From the NCBI GenBank assembly GCA_964558485.1, contig CAZLED010000001.1:27588-91587 (forward strand): a DNA stretch of 64,000 nt, written 5' to 3'. This DNA comes from UMGS1696 sp964558485. GTDB taxonomy: Bacteria > Bacillota > Clostridia > Oscillospirales > CAG-272. Every line of letters begins with the position of its first letter. Position 1 is the first letter of the stretch. The position numbers and the translations under genes were made by a program. Under the pieces are notes generated by a model. That model worked only from the letters and a program-made list of their open reading frames with translations. It did not search any database and had not been told where the DNA came from. Below, in pieces: positions 33,528-43,502 of this stretch.

Positions 33528-34762
33528 TGTTCTTTCTCCGTTTCTATGACCGGCTGTCCCAGACTGTCCACCCAGTGGTCCCCCAGCCAGATCAGCTTTT
33601 TGCCAAGGTCTGTGTCAAATATTTCCTGTCCCACATGGGTGGCGTAGGTCCTTCGTTCTGCGCTGGTGCAGAGCTTCTTTTGTGCGTTGTTGACCGTCTC
33701 CATGTGTACGCCACTGCCTTCTTCCCAAAAGCGGATGGTGGGATCGTTTTCCGTGTAGTAGCCGCCGTTGGCAACATAATCGATGTGTCCGCAGTAGTCG
33801 CCCGGTCGTTCCTCGTAGGCATAGCGACCACCGCCCTCCAGCCGGAGCCACGCCGGGACTCTCTCAAAGCTGGTGTTGTATGCCATGATGCACTGCCGGG
33901 AGTCGTTTTTCCCAAATTTCCACAGGTTGGCGTTGGCTTCGTCCAGGCAGTTCAGCAGGGTCATGGGATGCACCACCACGCCAAAGGGGCAGGGATAGTT
34001 GTGAAAGGTATAGCCGTAGCGACCGAACAGTGCGGCGCATTTGTGCAGAAGCAGATGCTCACTGCCTACCGCAAAGCCCTGTCCAAAGCCCTCTGCCTGA
34101 CAAAACTCCCACTTTTCTTCCCACATATTGTTGGAGCCATAGGTGCCCATGAACGCCACAAAGCCTTCCACCGGCAGCGGCTTCACGGTCTTCCCATAGT
34201 TGCCACGGGTGTCGCACAGGCATTTGCACCGGCGCAGTCCCATGGCACCCAGCAGTCGTCCGTCAAAGCAGATGATGTTCTTCTGGCTGTCCGGTACGGT
34301 CACGTACAGGTCCTCGAACACATGGTGGTTCCAGTTGTGGGATGTTCCGGCAAAGATCGAGTAGCTGTCGCCGCAACTGCTGTTGCTGTCAGCTGGTGTG
34401 GGCAGGCTGTCGTAGCATTCCTTTGTCACGTGGATGCAGGTGGATTCCGTATGTACAGAGCCGGTGATCCAGAGGCCGATATGGGAAAAGGCATTGGTAG
34501 CGTCCGGGATCTGCACCGCTGCCCAGCCGGTAGGTGTTTTCTTCGGAAAGGCATCGATGTAGTAGTGCCCCGGCAGCAGGACGATATGCCGTCCCCGGAT
34601 CTCTCCGTCCACCGGAACAGCGATCTGCTCCACGGCCGTCTGCAAGGTCACCTCATCGTGGGTACCGGCGCACACATAATCCGCGCCGGCTTTGTCTTCC
34701 TCAGTCGAATCGGCTGCCGCTATATATATTGTATCCGAAAATCGAGCCCTCTCTGATTGCAT
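33524..34762 (-). CDS. right-handed beta-helix-like protein of unknown function
   Basis: 412 residues, no signal peptide. Repeated short segments with HIVLLPGHYYIDA, FAGTSHNWNHHVFEDLYVTVP and ALFGRYGYTF look like rungs of a right-handed beta helix, a fold of polysaccharide lyases and tail-spikes. The C-terminus (VGQEIFDTDLGKKLIWLGDHW) has the GxxxFDTDLxKxIxW motif seen at the end of tail-spike-like proteins. A glycan-cleaving role is likely but unproven. GGAGGAG precedes the ATG at 34762. Its being joined to an Rrf2 gene is unusual. Confidence 0.6.
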   Translation of the reverse strand: MQSERARFSDTIYIAAADSTEEDKAGADYVCAGTHDEVTLQTAVEQIAVPVDGEIRGRHIVLLPGHYYIDAFPKKTPTGWAAVQIPDATNAFSHIGLWITGSVHTESTCIHVTKECYDSLPTPADSNSSCGDSYSIFAGTSHNWNHHVFEDLYVTVPDSQKNIICFDGRLLGAMGLRRCKCLCDTRGNYGKTVKPLPVEGFVAFMGTYGSNNMWEEKWEFCQAEGFGQGFAVGSEHLLLHKCAALFGRYGYTFHNYPCPFGVVVHPMTLLNCLDEANANLWKFGKNDSRQCIMAYNTSFERVPAWLRLEGGGRYAYEERPGDYCGHIDYVANGGYYTENDPTIRFWEEGSGVHMETVNNAQKKLCTSAERRTYATHVGQEIFDTDLGKKLIWLGDHWVDSLGQPVIETEKEQ

Positions 34763-34799
34763 ATCGTCTCCTCCATGGGTCAAAACTTGGTGTACCTGT

Positions 34800-34828
34800 A
34801 TTATACCATATATCCGGTAGGAATTCAA
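34800..34828 (-). promoter_or_regulatory. promoter of the beta-helix/rrf2 transcript
   Basis: Minus-strand TTGAAT and TATAAT, 17 bases apart. Confidence 0.65.
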
Positions 34829-34911
34829 TCCTTATGGGCAGATTTTTATTGGGGAAAAAACGATTATAAAATGTGTGCGAAAAATATGTCGGACAATTTT
34901 GCAAAATCCTA

Positions 34912-34940
34912 TTGACAAGATAGGAAATATATGTTATAAT
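34912..34940 (+). promoter_or_regulatory. promoter of iscS-iscU
   Basis: TTGACA, 17 bases, TATAAT. Confidence 0.8.
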
Positions 34941-34962
34941 ACCTACACGAGAGATAGGAATT
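34937..34962 (+). promoter_or_regulatory. candidate Rrf2/CymR-like box
   Basis: TAATAC and ATAGGAATT with 11 bases between them lie on and after the -10 of the isc promoter. They resemble CymR half sites, though spacing differs from the B. subtilis consensus as I recall it. CCTAT...ATAGG also flanks the -35. Confidence 0.4.
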
Positions 34963-34991
34963 AAAGACACCTTGCAAAAGGAGGATAACAT

Positions 34992-36158
<1,167 letters not shown>

Positions 36159-36182
36159 TATAGATAAGGAAGGAATATAGAT

Positions 36183-36641
36183 ATGGCAATTCAGTTTACG
36201 TCAAACAATCCCCTGTACAGCCCGGTGGTCATGGATCATTTTCTGCATCCACGGAATGTGGGAGAGATCGAAAATGCAGACGGTGTGGGCGAAGTGGGCA
36301 ACGCCAAGTGCGGCGACATCATGAAAATTTACTTGAAGATCGACGACGGCATCGTGACGGATGTGAAGTTCAACACCTTTGGCTGTGGTTCTGCCATTGC
36401 ATCCAGCAGCATGGCCACGGAGCTGATTAAGGGCAAGCCCATCGACGATGTGTTGACCCTGACCAACAAGGCGGTGGTGGAAGCCTTGGGTGGTCTGCCG
36501 GCCCACAAGATCCACTGCTCGGTGCTGGCAGAGGAAGCGGTGAAGGCGGCACTGCAGGACTACTACGACAAAAACGGCATCGCCTACGACCCGGCGCAGT
36601 TCAAGGAAGTCTCCTGCGAACATTGCTCGGCACACGAATAA
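36183..36641 (+). CDS. iscU: Fe-S scaffold protein, IscU/NifU-type
   Basis: 152 residues. C43 (AKCGD, with D45), C68 (GCGSAIASS) and C112 (KIHCSVLAEE) are the three cluster ligands plus conserved Asp. A C-terminal tail adds CEHC. It builds Fe-S clusters with sulfur from the upstream desulfurase. No hscA, hscB, iscA or fdx follows, the reduced set typical of clostridia. AAGGAAGGA precedes the start. Confidence 0.93.
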   Translation: MAIQFTSNNPLYSPVVMDHFLHPRNVGEIENADGVGEVGNAKCGDIMKIYLKIDDGIVTDVKFNTFGCGSAIASSSMATELIKGKPIDDVLTLTNKAVVEALGGLPAHKIHCSVLAEEAVKAALQDYYDKNGIAYDPAQFKEVSCEHCSAHE

Positions 36642-36650
36642 CAAATCAAC

Positions 36651-36700
36651 AGGGACTGCTGTATGGCGGAAAGCGTTTTCCGGATACGGCAGTCCCTCTT
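36651..36700 (+). terminator. terminator of iscS-iscU
   Basis: AGGGACTGC and GCAGTCCCT pair with an inner GGCGGAAAGCGTTTTCCG hairpin and a weak T run. Confidence 0.7.
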
Positions 36701-36766
36701 TGTATGGCATATGGCAGGTGTGCCAACTGCATACGCTATGGGTCGTGCCTGTTTGGTGAAAGTGTA

Positions 36767-36795
36767 TTGACTTGCGGTGGCAAATATGCTATACT
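36767..36795 (+). promoter_or_regulatory. promoter of the putative glycosidase gene
   Basis: TTGACT, 17 bases, TATACT. Confidence 0.75.
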
Positions 36796-36831
36796 GTACA
36801 GGAGAAAACTATCGTGCAAAGGAGACATACC

Positions 36832-38772
36832 ATGTTATCGATCCCACTGATGAACCATACATCCACCGAAAGCACACGTCCTGTATACCTGTCCTGGCTG
36901 CGGAAAGCAGGGGCAGACAGGGTGTTTCTTTGTCCCGACAATCCCTACGGAGATACAAAACGGTTGGCAGAGATCCGGCGTACCCTTGCCGAAAACATCG
37001 CCTACTATACCGAAAACGGATTGGAGGTCGGCGTGTGGATAGGCGGTCTGGGGCACGGCGGTATGCTGTCCCACGAGACGACCGCCCGTGTGGGAAGCTA
37101 CACACGGATCCGTGGCCTGGGCAATGGTGGGGAAGCGGACGATTCCTTTTGCCCCCTGGATCCGGATTTTGTTGCCATGTACCGGAATTACATCCGTGTC
37201 TTAGCCGAAGCCGGTGCCAAAATGATCCAGATCGACGATGACCTGCGGATCGCCATGCATGGTCCGGTCGCCATTGGCTGTGCCTGTCCCCGGCATATGG
37301 ACGAGCTGAACCGCCGTGCCAAAGAAGCCGGTCTTGCCAAGTGCGACTACACCCGAGAAGAGCTGGCGGCAGAGCTGTTCACCGGAAAGCCCACGCCTAT
37401 CCGGCAGATCTGGCTGGAACTGCAAGGGGACACGCTGCAGGATTTTGCCGCTGCCCTGCGGACGGAGCTGGACACCATCGATCCCACCATTCGACTGGGG
37501 CACTGTGCCTGCCTGTCTACCTGGGACACGGACGGCGTGGACTCCATCACACTTTCCCGGATCTTCGCCGGCAGCACAAGACCCTTCCTCCGGCTCATCG
37601 GCGCACCCTATTGGACGGACAACCACAGCTTTGGCACCACGGGACTGGGGTCCGTCATCGATCTGGAACGGATGCAGTTTGCCTGGTGTGCCGAGATGGC
37701 GCCGGATATCGAGCTCATGGGGGAAGGGGACGTGTATCCCAGACCCCGGTACAATGTGCCGTCTTCTTATGTGGAGTGCTTCCACCAGGTGCTTGTCGCC
37801 AACGGAACGCCGGATATCCTGAAATATATGCTGGACTACACCTTCGATCCTGCCTACGAGACCGGATACATTTGCCGCCATGCCCACCTGCAGCCACTGC
37901 GGGACCAAATCGCCGCTGCCTTCGGAGATACCGAACCGGCTGGCATTTACGTGTACGAGGCGATGCACAAGCTGGCAGACATGGACTGTTCGACGGTTGC
38001 CGGGGAAGGGGCGCTTTCCTATCGCCTGGTGCCCTATGCCGCCAACTTCACCGGTGCGCTGTCTCTGCCCATCAGCTTTACCCGATCTCCGTATACAAAT
38101 GTAGCGATGGTCGTGGGGGAAAATGCCCGGACGGTACCGGCAGATGTGGTGGATATGCCGCTGGTGCTGGACGCTGTGGCGGCTGAGATCCTCATGGAGC
38201 GTGGCTTGGATGTAGGTCTGACGGATCTGGTACCGATGGACAAACCGGCAGCGGAGACCTTTCCGGCAGGTTTGGTCACGCCGACGCCGACCACACTGCC
38301 TGTGGATACAAGTGGCCGCTTCTTCCGGCTGACACCCAAGGATGGCGCCATGGTGTGCAGTACCTATGACACGGGTGCGCCGGCGGTGATCCGGTATGTG
38401 CGTCCAAGTGGGGCACCGGTGGTGGTGTACGCCTTTGGGATGGAGACCATTTCCTATGGCAGCACCATGATGAAAAGCTATTGTCGGCAGGCGCAGGTGT
38501 TCTCTCTGCTGCCCACGCTGCCCCTGACCATCCAAAAAGAGCCGGGTGCCTATGTGCTCGCCAGACGCAGCGGTGACAAGCTGGTGGTGGGCATCTGGAA
38601 CTTTGGCAAGGATCTGCTGCTGCCGGAGGAGATCACGCTGGCTGGCAGCTACCACAAGATCACACCCATCGGGGACACAGACGCACGCCTGCTTTCCGCT
38701 ACCGATAAAACGACCGTGCAGCTTGGGGACATGGTGCCGCCGTACACCTTTGCCGGATTTGTGGCAGAGTGA
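36832..38772 (+). CDS. putative TIM-barrel glycoside hydrolase-like protein
   Basis: 646 residues, no signal peptide. Residues 1-350 look like a beta/alpha barrel with acidic strand ends (KMIQIDDDLRIAM, ELMGEGDVYPRPRYN) where catalytic acids of glycosidases sit; GHCACLSTWDTD is a further conserved-looking strand. A trailing beta-rich domain (residues 480-646) resembles those of GH-A clan enzymes. The family cannot be named by eye. AAAGGAGA precedes the ATG at 36832. An esterase and a PHP protein follow on the same strand, each probably part of a sugar-handling group. Confidence 0.6.
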   Translation: MLSIPLMNHTSTESTRPVYLSWLRKAGADRVFLCPDNPYGDTKRLAEIRRTLAENIAYYTENGLEVGVWIGGLGHGGMLSHETTARVGSYTRIRGLGNGGEADDSFCPLDPDFVAMYRNYIRVLAEAGAKMIQIDDDLRIAMHGPVAIGCACPRHMDELNRRAKEAGLAKCDYTREELAAELFTGKPTPIRQIWLELQGDTLQDFAAALRTELDTIDPTIRLGHCACLSTWDTDGVDSITLSRIFAGSTRPFLRLIGAPYWTDNHSFGTTGLGSVIDLERMQFAWCAEMAPDIELMGEGDVYPRPRYNVPSSYVECFHQVLVANGTPDILKYMLDYTFDPAYETGYICRHAHLQPLRDQIAAAFGDTEPAGIYVYEAMHKLADMDCSTVAGEGALSYRLVPYAANFTGALSLPISFTRSPYTNVAMVVGENARTVPADVVDMPLVLDAVAAEILMERGLDVGLTDLVPMDKPAAETFPAGLVTPTPTTLPVDTSGRFFRLTPKDGAMVCSTYDTGAPAVIRYVRPSGAPVVVYAFGMETISYGSTMMKSYCRQAQVFSLLPTLPLTIQKEPGAYVLARRSGDKLVVGIWNFGKDLLLPEEITLAGSYHKITPIGDTDARLLSATDKTTVQLGDMVPPYTFAGFVAE

Positions 38773-38802
38773 GCGGTGTCCATGTCAAATCCGGCTTTTC
38801 CC

Positions 38803-38831
38803 TTGACAGACCTGCCGGAATGTGCTATAAT
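38803..38831 (+). promoter_or_regulatory. promoter of the esterase/PHP pair
   Basis: TTGACA, 17 bases, TATAAT with TGC before it. Confidence 0.8.
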
Positions 38832-38949
38832 CGATTTTGTACGTAAGTCAATGCTGAATCCGTGTTGACTTGGGTGTGGCTGTGGGAAGTGGACGCACGT
38901 TGCTCCTTCCTGTGGCCGGCCTGTTTCACGTTTGCATGGAGGTTTTTAT

Positions 38950-39768
38950 ATGCAGATCAAACGAATTTTTTTGGAAGAAAATAACCCCGATTGCTGGCTG
39001 GATTGCTATATCGCCGATCCGGTCAATGGCTTTACCCGTTCTGCGATCCTGGTGATCCCCGGTGGCGGCTATGGCTGCGTCTGCTCCGACCGGGAAGGCG
39101 AACCCATTGGGCTGGGCTTTCTGTCCCACGGCTACAATGCCTTTGTCCTGCACTACAATGTGGCACGCACCAAGGTCTATCCGGCCCAGCTGATCCAGGC
39201 GTCCTTGGCCATGGCGCACATCCGGGATCATGCGGACGAATATGGCATTGACCCGAATAAAGTTTTTGTCACGGGCTTTTCTGCTGGCGGCCATCTGGCT
39301 GGATCCCTGGGTACCATGTGGCACCGGTCGTGCATTTACGACGCCACCGGTATGGAATATGGCAAGAACCGTCCGAACGGTATGATGCTGGTGTATCCGG
39401 TGGTCTCTGTGGACAAGACCTTTGCCCACCTGGGTTCCTTCCAGAATGTGCTGGGCAAGGACGATCCCACCGAAGAAGAGCTTGCCATGGTGAGCATCGA
39501 TCTGGCTGTGGACGAAAAGTCGGTGCCGCTGTTCCTGGTGCATACCTCCAACGACCAGCTGGTGGATATCCGCAATGCACTGGTGCTGGGCGAAGCATAT
39601 CGCAAGGCGGGCCTGACCTTTGAGATGCACATCTACCCGGATGCACCCCATGGGATCGCACTGGGCAACGACATCACCAGATGCGGCAACCCGAAATACA
39701 GCGACCCGGCTATGGCACAGTGGATCAGCCACGCCGTATATTGGGCCTCCAAGCAAGGTCAGCAGTGA
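38950..39768 (+). CDS. alpha/beta-hydrolase, carbohydrate-esterase-like
   Basis: 272 residues. IPGGGYG is the oxyanion-hole loop, GFSAGGH the nucleophile elbow (Ser), HTSNDQLVD has the Asp and APHGIAL the His, so the triad is whole. This pattern is that of Aes/BD-FAE-type acetyl esterases that remove acetyl groups from sugars. No signal peptide, so it acts in the cytoplasm on imported oligosaccharides. GGAGG precedes the ATG at 38950. The PHP gene follows at 27 bases. Confidence 0.85.
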   Translation: MQIKRIFLEENNPDCWLDCYIADPVNGFTRSAILVIPGGGYGCVCSDREGEPIGLGFLSHGYNAFVLHYNVARTKVYPAQLIQASLAMAHIRDHADEYGIDPNKVFVTGFSAGGHLAGSLGTMWHRSCIYDATGMEYGKNRPNGMMLVYPVVSVDKTFAHLGSFQNVLGKDDPTEEELAMVSIDLAVDEKSVPLFLVHTSNDQLVDIRNALVLGEAYRKAGLTFEMHIYPDAPHGIALGNDITRCGNPKYSDPAMAQWISHAVYWASKQGQQ

Positions 39769-39795
39769 TCGTAAAGGGAAAAGAAGGATATAGCC

Positions 39796-40689
39796 ATGTA
39801 TATAGATAATGCCGGTAAAACGTGGTTCAAAGGGAATCTGCATATGCACACCACGGAGTCGGACGGCAGCCTGACACCCAAAGAAGCCGCCGAACTGTAT
39901 CGGAACAATGGGTATGATTTTATTGCCAGAACGGACCATTGGAAGGTGGGACCGGCCGACGAATTTGACGGGATCTTATGCCTGTCCGGGTGCGAATACA
40001 ACATTGGCGGTCACCCGAAGGAAGGTGTGTTCCACATCGTGGGCGTGGGCATGACGGCGGATCCGATGCTCCCACGAGGCAGTGCAGAGCATCCGCTGAC
40101 GGGACAGGAGATCGTGAACGGGATCCGGGAAAAGGATGGACTTGCCATCATTGCACACCCGGCCTGGAGTCTGAACACGCCGGAGCAGATCCTGTCCATC
40201 CATCGGGACACACCCTTTGATATGACGGAGATCTTCAACTCCACCTCCGATATGCCCCGGAACTGCCGACCCTACAGCGGATTGATCACGGATATGCTGG
40301 CCTGTGCTGGTGTGTTCCTGCCGCTGGGTGCTGCCGACGATTCCCACCTGTACGCCGACTGGGATCGTTGCCGCAGCTTCATCTGGGTACAGGCGGAGGC
40401 ATGCACCAGAGACGCCATTCTGACTGCCATTCGCCAAGGGAAGTTTTACGCATCCCAGGCACCACGGATGGACGTGCGATGGTTGGACGGCAAAGTGCTT
40501 GTGGACTGCGACCCGGTCTGCGAGATCGTGTATTACACCGACAGCGTCTGGACGGGACACCGCTCCGATGTGGGAGAAAACCTGACCCATGGGGAATATG
40601 TGCCGTCTGCGGTGGACACCTTTGTGCGTGTGGAAGTGAAGGATGCCGCCGGTCGCTATGGCTGGAGCCAGTATATTCTGGTGAAGTAA
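39796..40689 (+). CDS. PHP-domain metal-dependent hydrolase
   Basis: 297 residues. LHMHTTESDG and RTDHW are the first metal motifs, followed by SGCEYN, IAHPAW and GAADDSHLY, so a PHP metal site is present. The C-terminal region (about 230-297) is beta-rich (VDTFVRVEVKDAAGRYGW). Its relatives include phosphoesterases acting on sugar phosphates or nucleotides. It lies directly after an esterase and ends at a strong terminator. Confidence 0.8.
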   Translation: MYIDNAGKTWFKGNLHMHTTESDGSLTPKEAAELYRNNGYDFIARTDHWKVGPADEFDGILCLSGCEYNIGGHPKEGVFHIVGVGMTADPMLPRGSAEHPLTGQEIVNGIREKDGLAIIAHPAWSLNTPEQILSIHRDTPFDMTEIFNSTSDMPRNCRPYSGLITDMLACAGVFLPLGAADDSHLYADWDRCRSFIWVQAEACTRDAILTAIRQGKFYASQAPRMDVRWLDGKVLVDCDPVCEIVYYTDSVWTGHRSDVGENLTHGEYVPSAVDTFVRVEVKDAAGRYGWSQYILVK

Positions 40690-40696
40690 ATATATA

Positions 40697-40752
40697 AAAA
40701 AGCTTTCCCGGATGTGTCCATGCATGGGGCACCAATGGGGAAGCTTTTCTTG
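40697..40752 (+). terminator. terminator of the esterase/PHP pair
   Basis: AAAAGCTTTCCC and GGGGAAGCTTTT pair and end in TTTTCTT. Confidence 0.8.
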
Positions 40753-40763
40753 TATGAATAGGG

Positions 40764-40812
40764 AATAATGAAGAATGAAGAATTATGGTGGAAATAGCTT
40801 CGCTATTTCGAA
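40764..40812. repeat. AATGAAGAATGA hairpin element, copy 1
   Basis: AATAATGAAGAATGAAG, a short gap and GGTGGAAATAGC-TTC-GCTATTTC. Similar copies are at 53702-53784 and 61118-61176. Confidence 0.65.
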
Positions 40813-40884
40813 TGGTTGATAGGGGGCTGATTTCCTTTGCGAATTTGCAGCTGCGGTTTTATTCGGGAAATTCACCAAATCCTA

Positions 40885-40913
40885 TTGACAGAATACCAGT
40901 TTTGTGCTATACT
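40885..40913 (+). promoter_or_regulatory. promoter of solute-binding paralogue G
   Basis: TTGACA, 17 bases, TATACT with TGC before it, 37 bases before the start. Confidence 0.8.
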
Positions 40914-40949
40914 GTGTCCATACTATACTCGATACTTAGGAGGCTATTT

Positions 40950-42419
40950 ATGCGTAGAGTTTGTGCGGGACTGCTGGGGATCCTATTGCTGGTTTCTCTG
41001 CTTTCTTCCTGTGGCAATACAGAGGTCGAAGAAACGGTGGCTGCGGACAACACGGCCACGGAGACCCAGGCCGATACCACACCGGTGGAGACGAGCCGTG
41101 CCGATTACCCGGACGATCTGCCGGAGAAGGATTTTGGCGGACAGGAGTACATCATTTGCAACATCATCACGGGAGACGTAGACAAGGAATATGAGATCCT
41201 GTCGGTGGAGCTGACCGGAGAAGCCTGCAACGATGCGGTGTTCCATCGGAATGTGAAGATCGAAGAACGGTTCAACACCAAGATCGCAGCCCTGATGGAA
41301 GCCGAGCCGGAGTCGGTGCTGAAGCAGTCTGCGCTTTCCGGAGACAGTGCCTTTACGCTGTGCGGCTACGTGAACTTCAAGGCCTATGTACCGGTAGCGG
41401 CCGGCGCCTGCCTGAACTGGAACGACATTCCCTATGTGGATCAGTCCAAGCCCTGGAATAACCAGCTGGCCAACGAGCCTGCCACCATCAACGGCAAGCT
41501 GTTCGCCATCAACAGTGACCTTTCCATTTCCTCGTTGCAATACACCTATGGGATGTTCTTCAACTATGCGCTGGTGGAGGACCAGGGATACACGCCGGCA
41601 GATCTGTACCAGATGGTCTTTGACGGCGACTGGACCATCGACAAAATGCGGGAAATGACCGAGAACGTGTGGATCGATACCAATGGCGATACCAAGCACG
41701 ATGCCAACGATATCCACGGATACGCCGTGCATCCCGGACTCAATACCACGGACGTCTGGTTGGCAGCGCTGGATCTGCCGGTGGCGACCATCCACAACGA
41801 CGGTACCTACTCCATCGATTTCTTCTGTGAAAAGACTATTTCTGCACTGGAAAAGTGCATGGCGCTTACCTTTGACGGCGAGGGCACCTTTACCGGTACC
41901 GGTGGCTGGCGTGAGGTCCCTGCCAACTTTGCATCCGGCAAGATCATGATGACCCAGCTGTACTTTGGGGAGACCACCCAGTCTCTGACCGATATGGAGG
42001 ACACCTATGGGATCCTGCCGCTGCCCAAGTACGACAAGGAGCAGCAGGAATATTACACCAATGCCTGGGACCAGTTCTCCGTATTCTCTGTGCCGGTGAC
42101 CGCATCGGATCTGGAATTTGTGGGTGTGATCTTTGACGCATTGTCTGCAGAGACCTGGCGCACCGTATATCCGGCATACTACGACACCGCACTCAAGAGC
42201 CGGTATTCTGCGGACCCGGCGGTGGCAGAGATCGTGGACATCATCATGGCCGGACGGAAATTTGAGTTCACCTTCCAGTTCGGCGATGACCTGCAGCGTC
42301 TGCCGTATTTGTTCCGGGAAATGCTGGCGGCCAAGACCACGGATGTAGCGTCCAAGTACAAGAGCGTGGAAAGCAAAATGAAGGAAGCCATCGAGAAGAT
42401 GTACTCCTATTACGAATAA
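40950..42419 (+). CDS. extracellular solute-binding lipoprotein (paralogue G)
   Basis: 489 residues; lipobox LLSSC (C21), acidic linker. Family marks: SVELTGEACNDAVFHRN, DQSKPWNNQLAN in place of WWDQ, DTNGDTKHDANDIHGY (calcium-loop-like with Thr for Gly), GETTQSLTDMEDTYGILPLPKYDKEQ, and a C-terminal PAYYDTALKSRY. TAGGAGG precedes the ATG at 40950. It has its own promoter and ends near a terminator at 42499, with no permease beside it. Confidence 0.87.
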   Translation: MRRVCAGLLGILLLVSLLSSCGNTEVEETVAADNTATETQADTTPVETSRADYPDDLPEKDFGGQEYIICNIITGDVDKEYEILSVELTGEACNDAVFHRNVKIEERFNTKIAALMEAEPESVLKQSALSGDSAFTLCGYVNFKAYVPVAAGACLNWNDIPYVDQSKPWNNQLANEPATINGKLFAINSDLSISSLQYTYGMFFNYALVEDQGYTPADLYQMVFDGDWTIDKMREMTENVWIDTNGDTKHDANDIHGYAVHPGLNTTDVWLAALDLPVATIHNDGTYSIDFFCEKTISALEKCMALTFDGEGTFTGTGGWREVPANFASGKIMMTQLYFGETTQSLTDMEDTYGILPLPKYDKEQQEYYTNAWDQFSVFSVPVTASDLEFVGVIFDALSAETWRTVYPAYYDTALKSRYSADPAVAEIVDIIMAGRKFEFTFQFGDDLQRLPYLFREMLAAKTTDVASKYKSVESKMKEAIEKMYSYYE

Positions 42420-42498
42420 GTCAAGGCCTTACGGATCCGTTAACACAGAGCAAGGTTGGGCGGATCGGCGTTGGCTGCAGCAAAACATAGCAAAACAA

Positions 42499-42552
42499 AC
42501 GAGAGCAGAGGTCGTGTCGGCTCGGACACCGCTTCTGCTCTCGTCTTTTGTT
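42499..42552 (+). terminator. strong terminator of paralogue G
   Basis: ACGAGAGCAGA and TCTGCTCTCGT pair around a 24-base loop and CTTTTGTTTG follows. The rest of the 42420-42620 stretch has no gene. Confidence 0.7.
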
Positions 42553-42584
42553 TGTGCACACAAACGTGGTTGTGCCCACAAACA

Positions 42585-42620
42585 CAAAAAAACCAGCAAA
42601 TCCATAGGGAATCACTGGTT
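42585..42620 (-). terminator. terminator of tRNA-Ser
   Basis: Minus-strand AACCAG and CTGGTT pair after the tRNA and seven T residues follow. Confidence 0.7.
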
Positions 42621-42630
42621 CTTTCGCTGA

Positions 42631-42718
42631 CGCAGAAGGAGAGATTTGAACTCTCGCACCGGTTACCCGGCCTACACCCTTAGCAGGGGCGCCTCTTCGG
42701 CCACTTGAGTACTTCTGC
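42631..42718 (-). tRNA. tRNA-Ser (GCT)
   Basis: 88 nt, class II with a long variable arm. Acceptor stem GCAGAAG/CTTCTGC closes, the anticodon loop CTGCTAA carries GCT (reads AGC/AGU), and the T arm has GTTCAAATC. Discriminator G. The CCA end is not encoded. Confidence 0.93.
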
Positions 42719-42759
42719 ATACTTGCAGGTGCGGTCGTCTCAGAAACACCCGCCCCTAT

Positions 42760-42788
42760 AGTATACACCATTTTCTCTCGTTTGTCAA
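42760..42788 (-). promoter_or_regulatory. promoter of tRNA-Ser
   Basis: Minus-strand TTGACA and TATACT, 17 bases apart, 42 bases before the tRNA. Confidence 0.75.
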
Positions 42789-42953
42789 CCGGTTTTTCAA
42801 AATTTTCTTCGGGAATTTACGAAGTTTTTTGGGAATCCCAAAATGCACGTGGCGGCATTGTCGGTGTACGAGCATTTGTTTTGCCGTGATGCTTACTTTG
42901 CTTTGTAAAAGAGAAGGACCCACCGATCGGTCCATCGGCAGATCCACATTTTC

Positions 42954-43487
42954 TCAAAATAGCTTCCGCAGTCCCAGACGCTTCCGAAGCCTGGTGATGT
43001 AGGCCGTGATGCAGGTGGACAGCGTGATATCGTACAGAATGAAGAACAGCGTACCCAGCACCATGGTGGGTACGGTGAAATCGAAATATTCGTCGCCTGC
43101 TGTAAAGAGAAGCTTGGAGAGGGCAATGGTGATCAGCAGCATGGTATCCAGCAGCGACAGCTTCGCCAGCCATGCAAACCAGTAGGGCAGCTTTTCCAGT
43201 ACCGCTTTCAGGATCGGATAGATGCCGCCTAAGCACAGGTACTCCACTGCCACCAGCTTATCCGGCAGCAGGAGCAGAGACAGCACGCCAGCCACCGCTA
43301 CGGTCAGCCAGGCGAATTTTTGTCCCACTTCCACCACCACCAGCATGGTCAGCAGTGCACACAGCGCAGCCGCCGACAGATCCAGCACGGAGGTCAGGCA
43401 GCCGATATAGAGAAACACCACCGACAGCGCCGCTATGATCGCTGCAAAGGCAAGCCGTCTGGTCAGGGAAAGAGAAGAGTTTTTCAT
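42954..43487 (-). CDS. integral membrane protein of unknown function
   Basis: 177 residues, about six hydrophobic helices with a basic N-terminus (LTRRLAFAAIIAALSVVFLY) and a basic tail (RLRKRLGLRKLF). Length and the opening helix resemble small clostridial membrane proteins of the ECF S-component or YybS type, but no ligand motif is recognisable. It starts 15 bases after the J-domain gene and is the third gene of a run with the DUF5685-like gene. Confidence 0.75.
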   Translation of the reverse strand: MKNSSLSLTRRLAFAAIIAALSVVFLYIGCLTSVLDLSAAALCALLTMLVVVEVGQKFAWLTVAVAGVLSLLLLPDKLVAVEYLCLGGIYPILKAVLEKLPYWFAWLAKLSLLDTMLLITIALSKLLFTAGDEYFDFTVPTMVLGTLFFILYDITLSTCITAYITRLRKRLGLRKLF

Positions 43488-43502
43488 AAAGCGCCACCTT
43501 TC

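Noticed and set aside
42421..42771. 116-codon minus-strand frame over the tRNA-Ser region
   Set aside because: It runs through the tRNA gene and two terminator hairpins.
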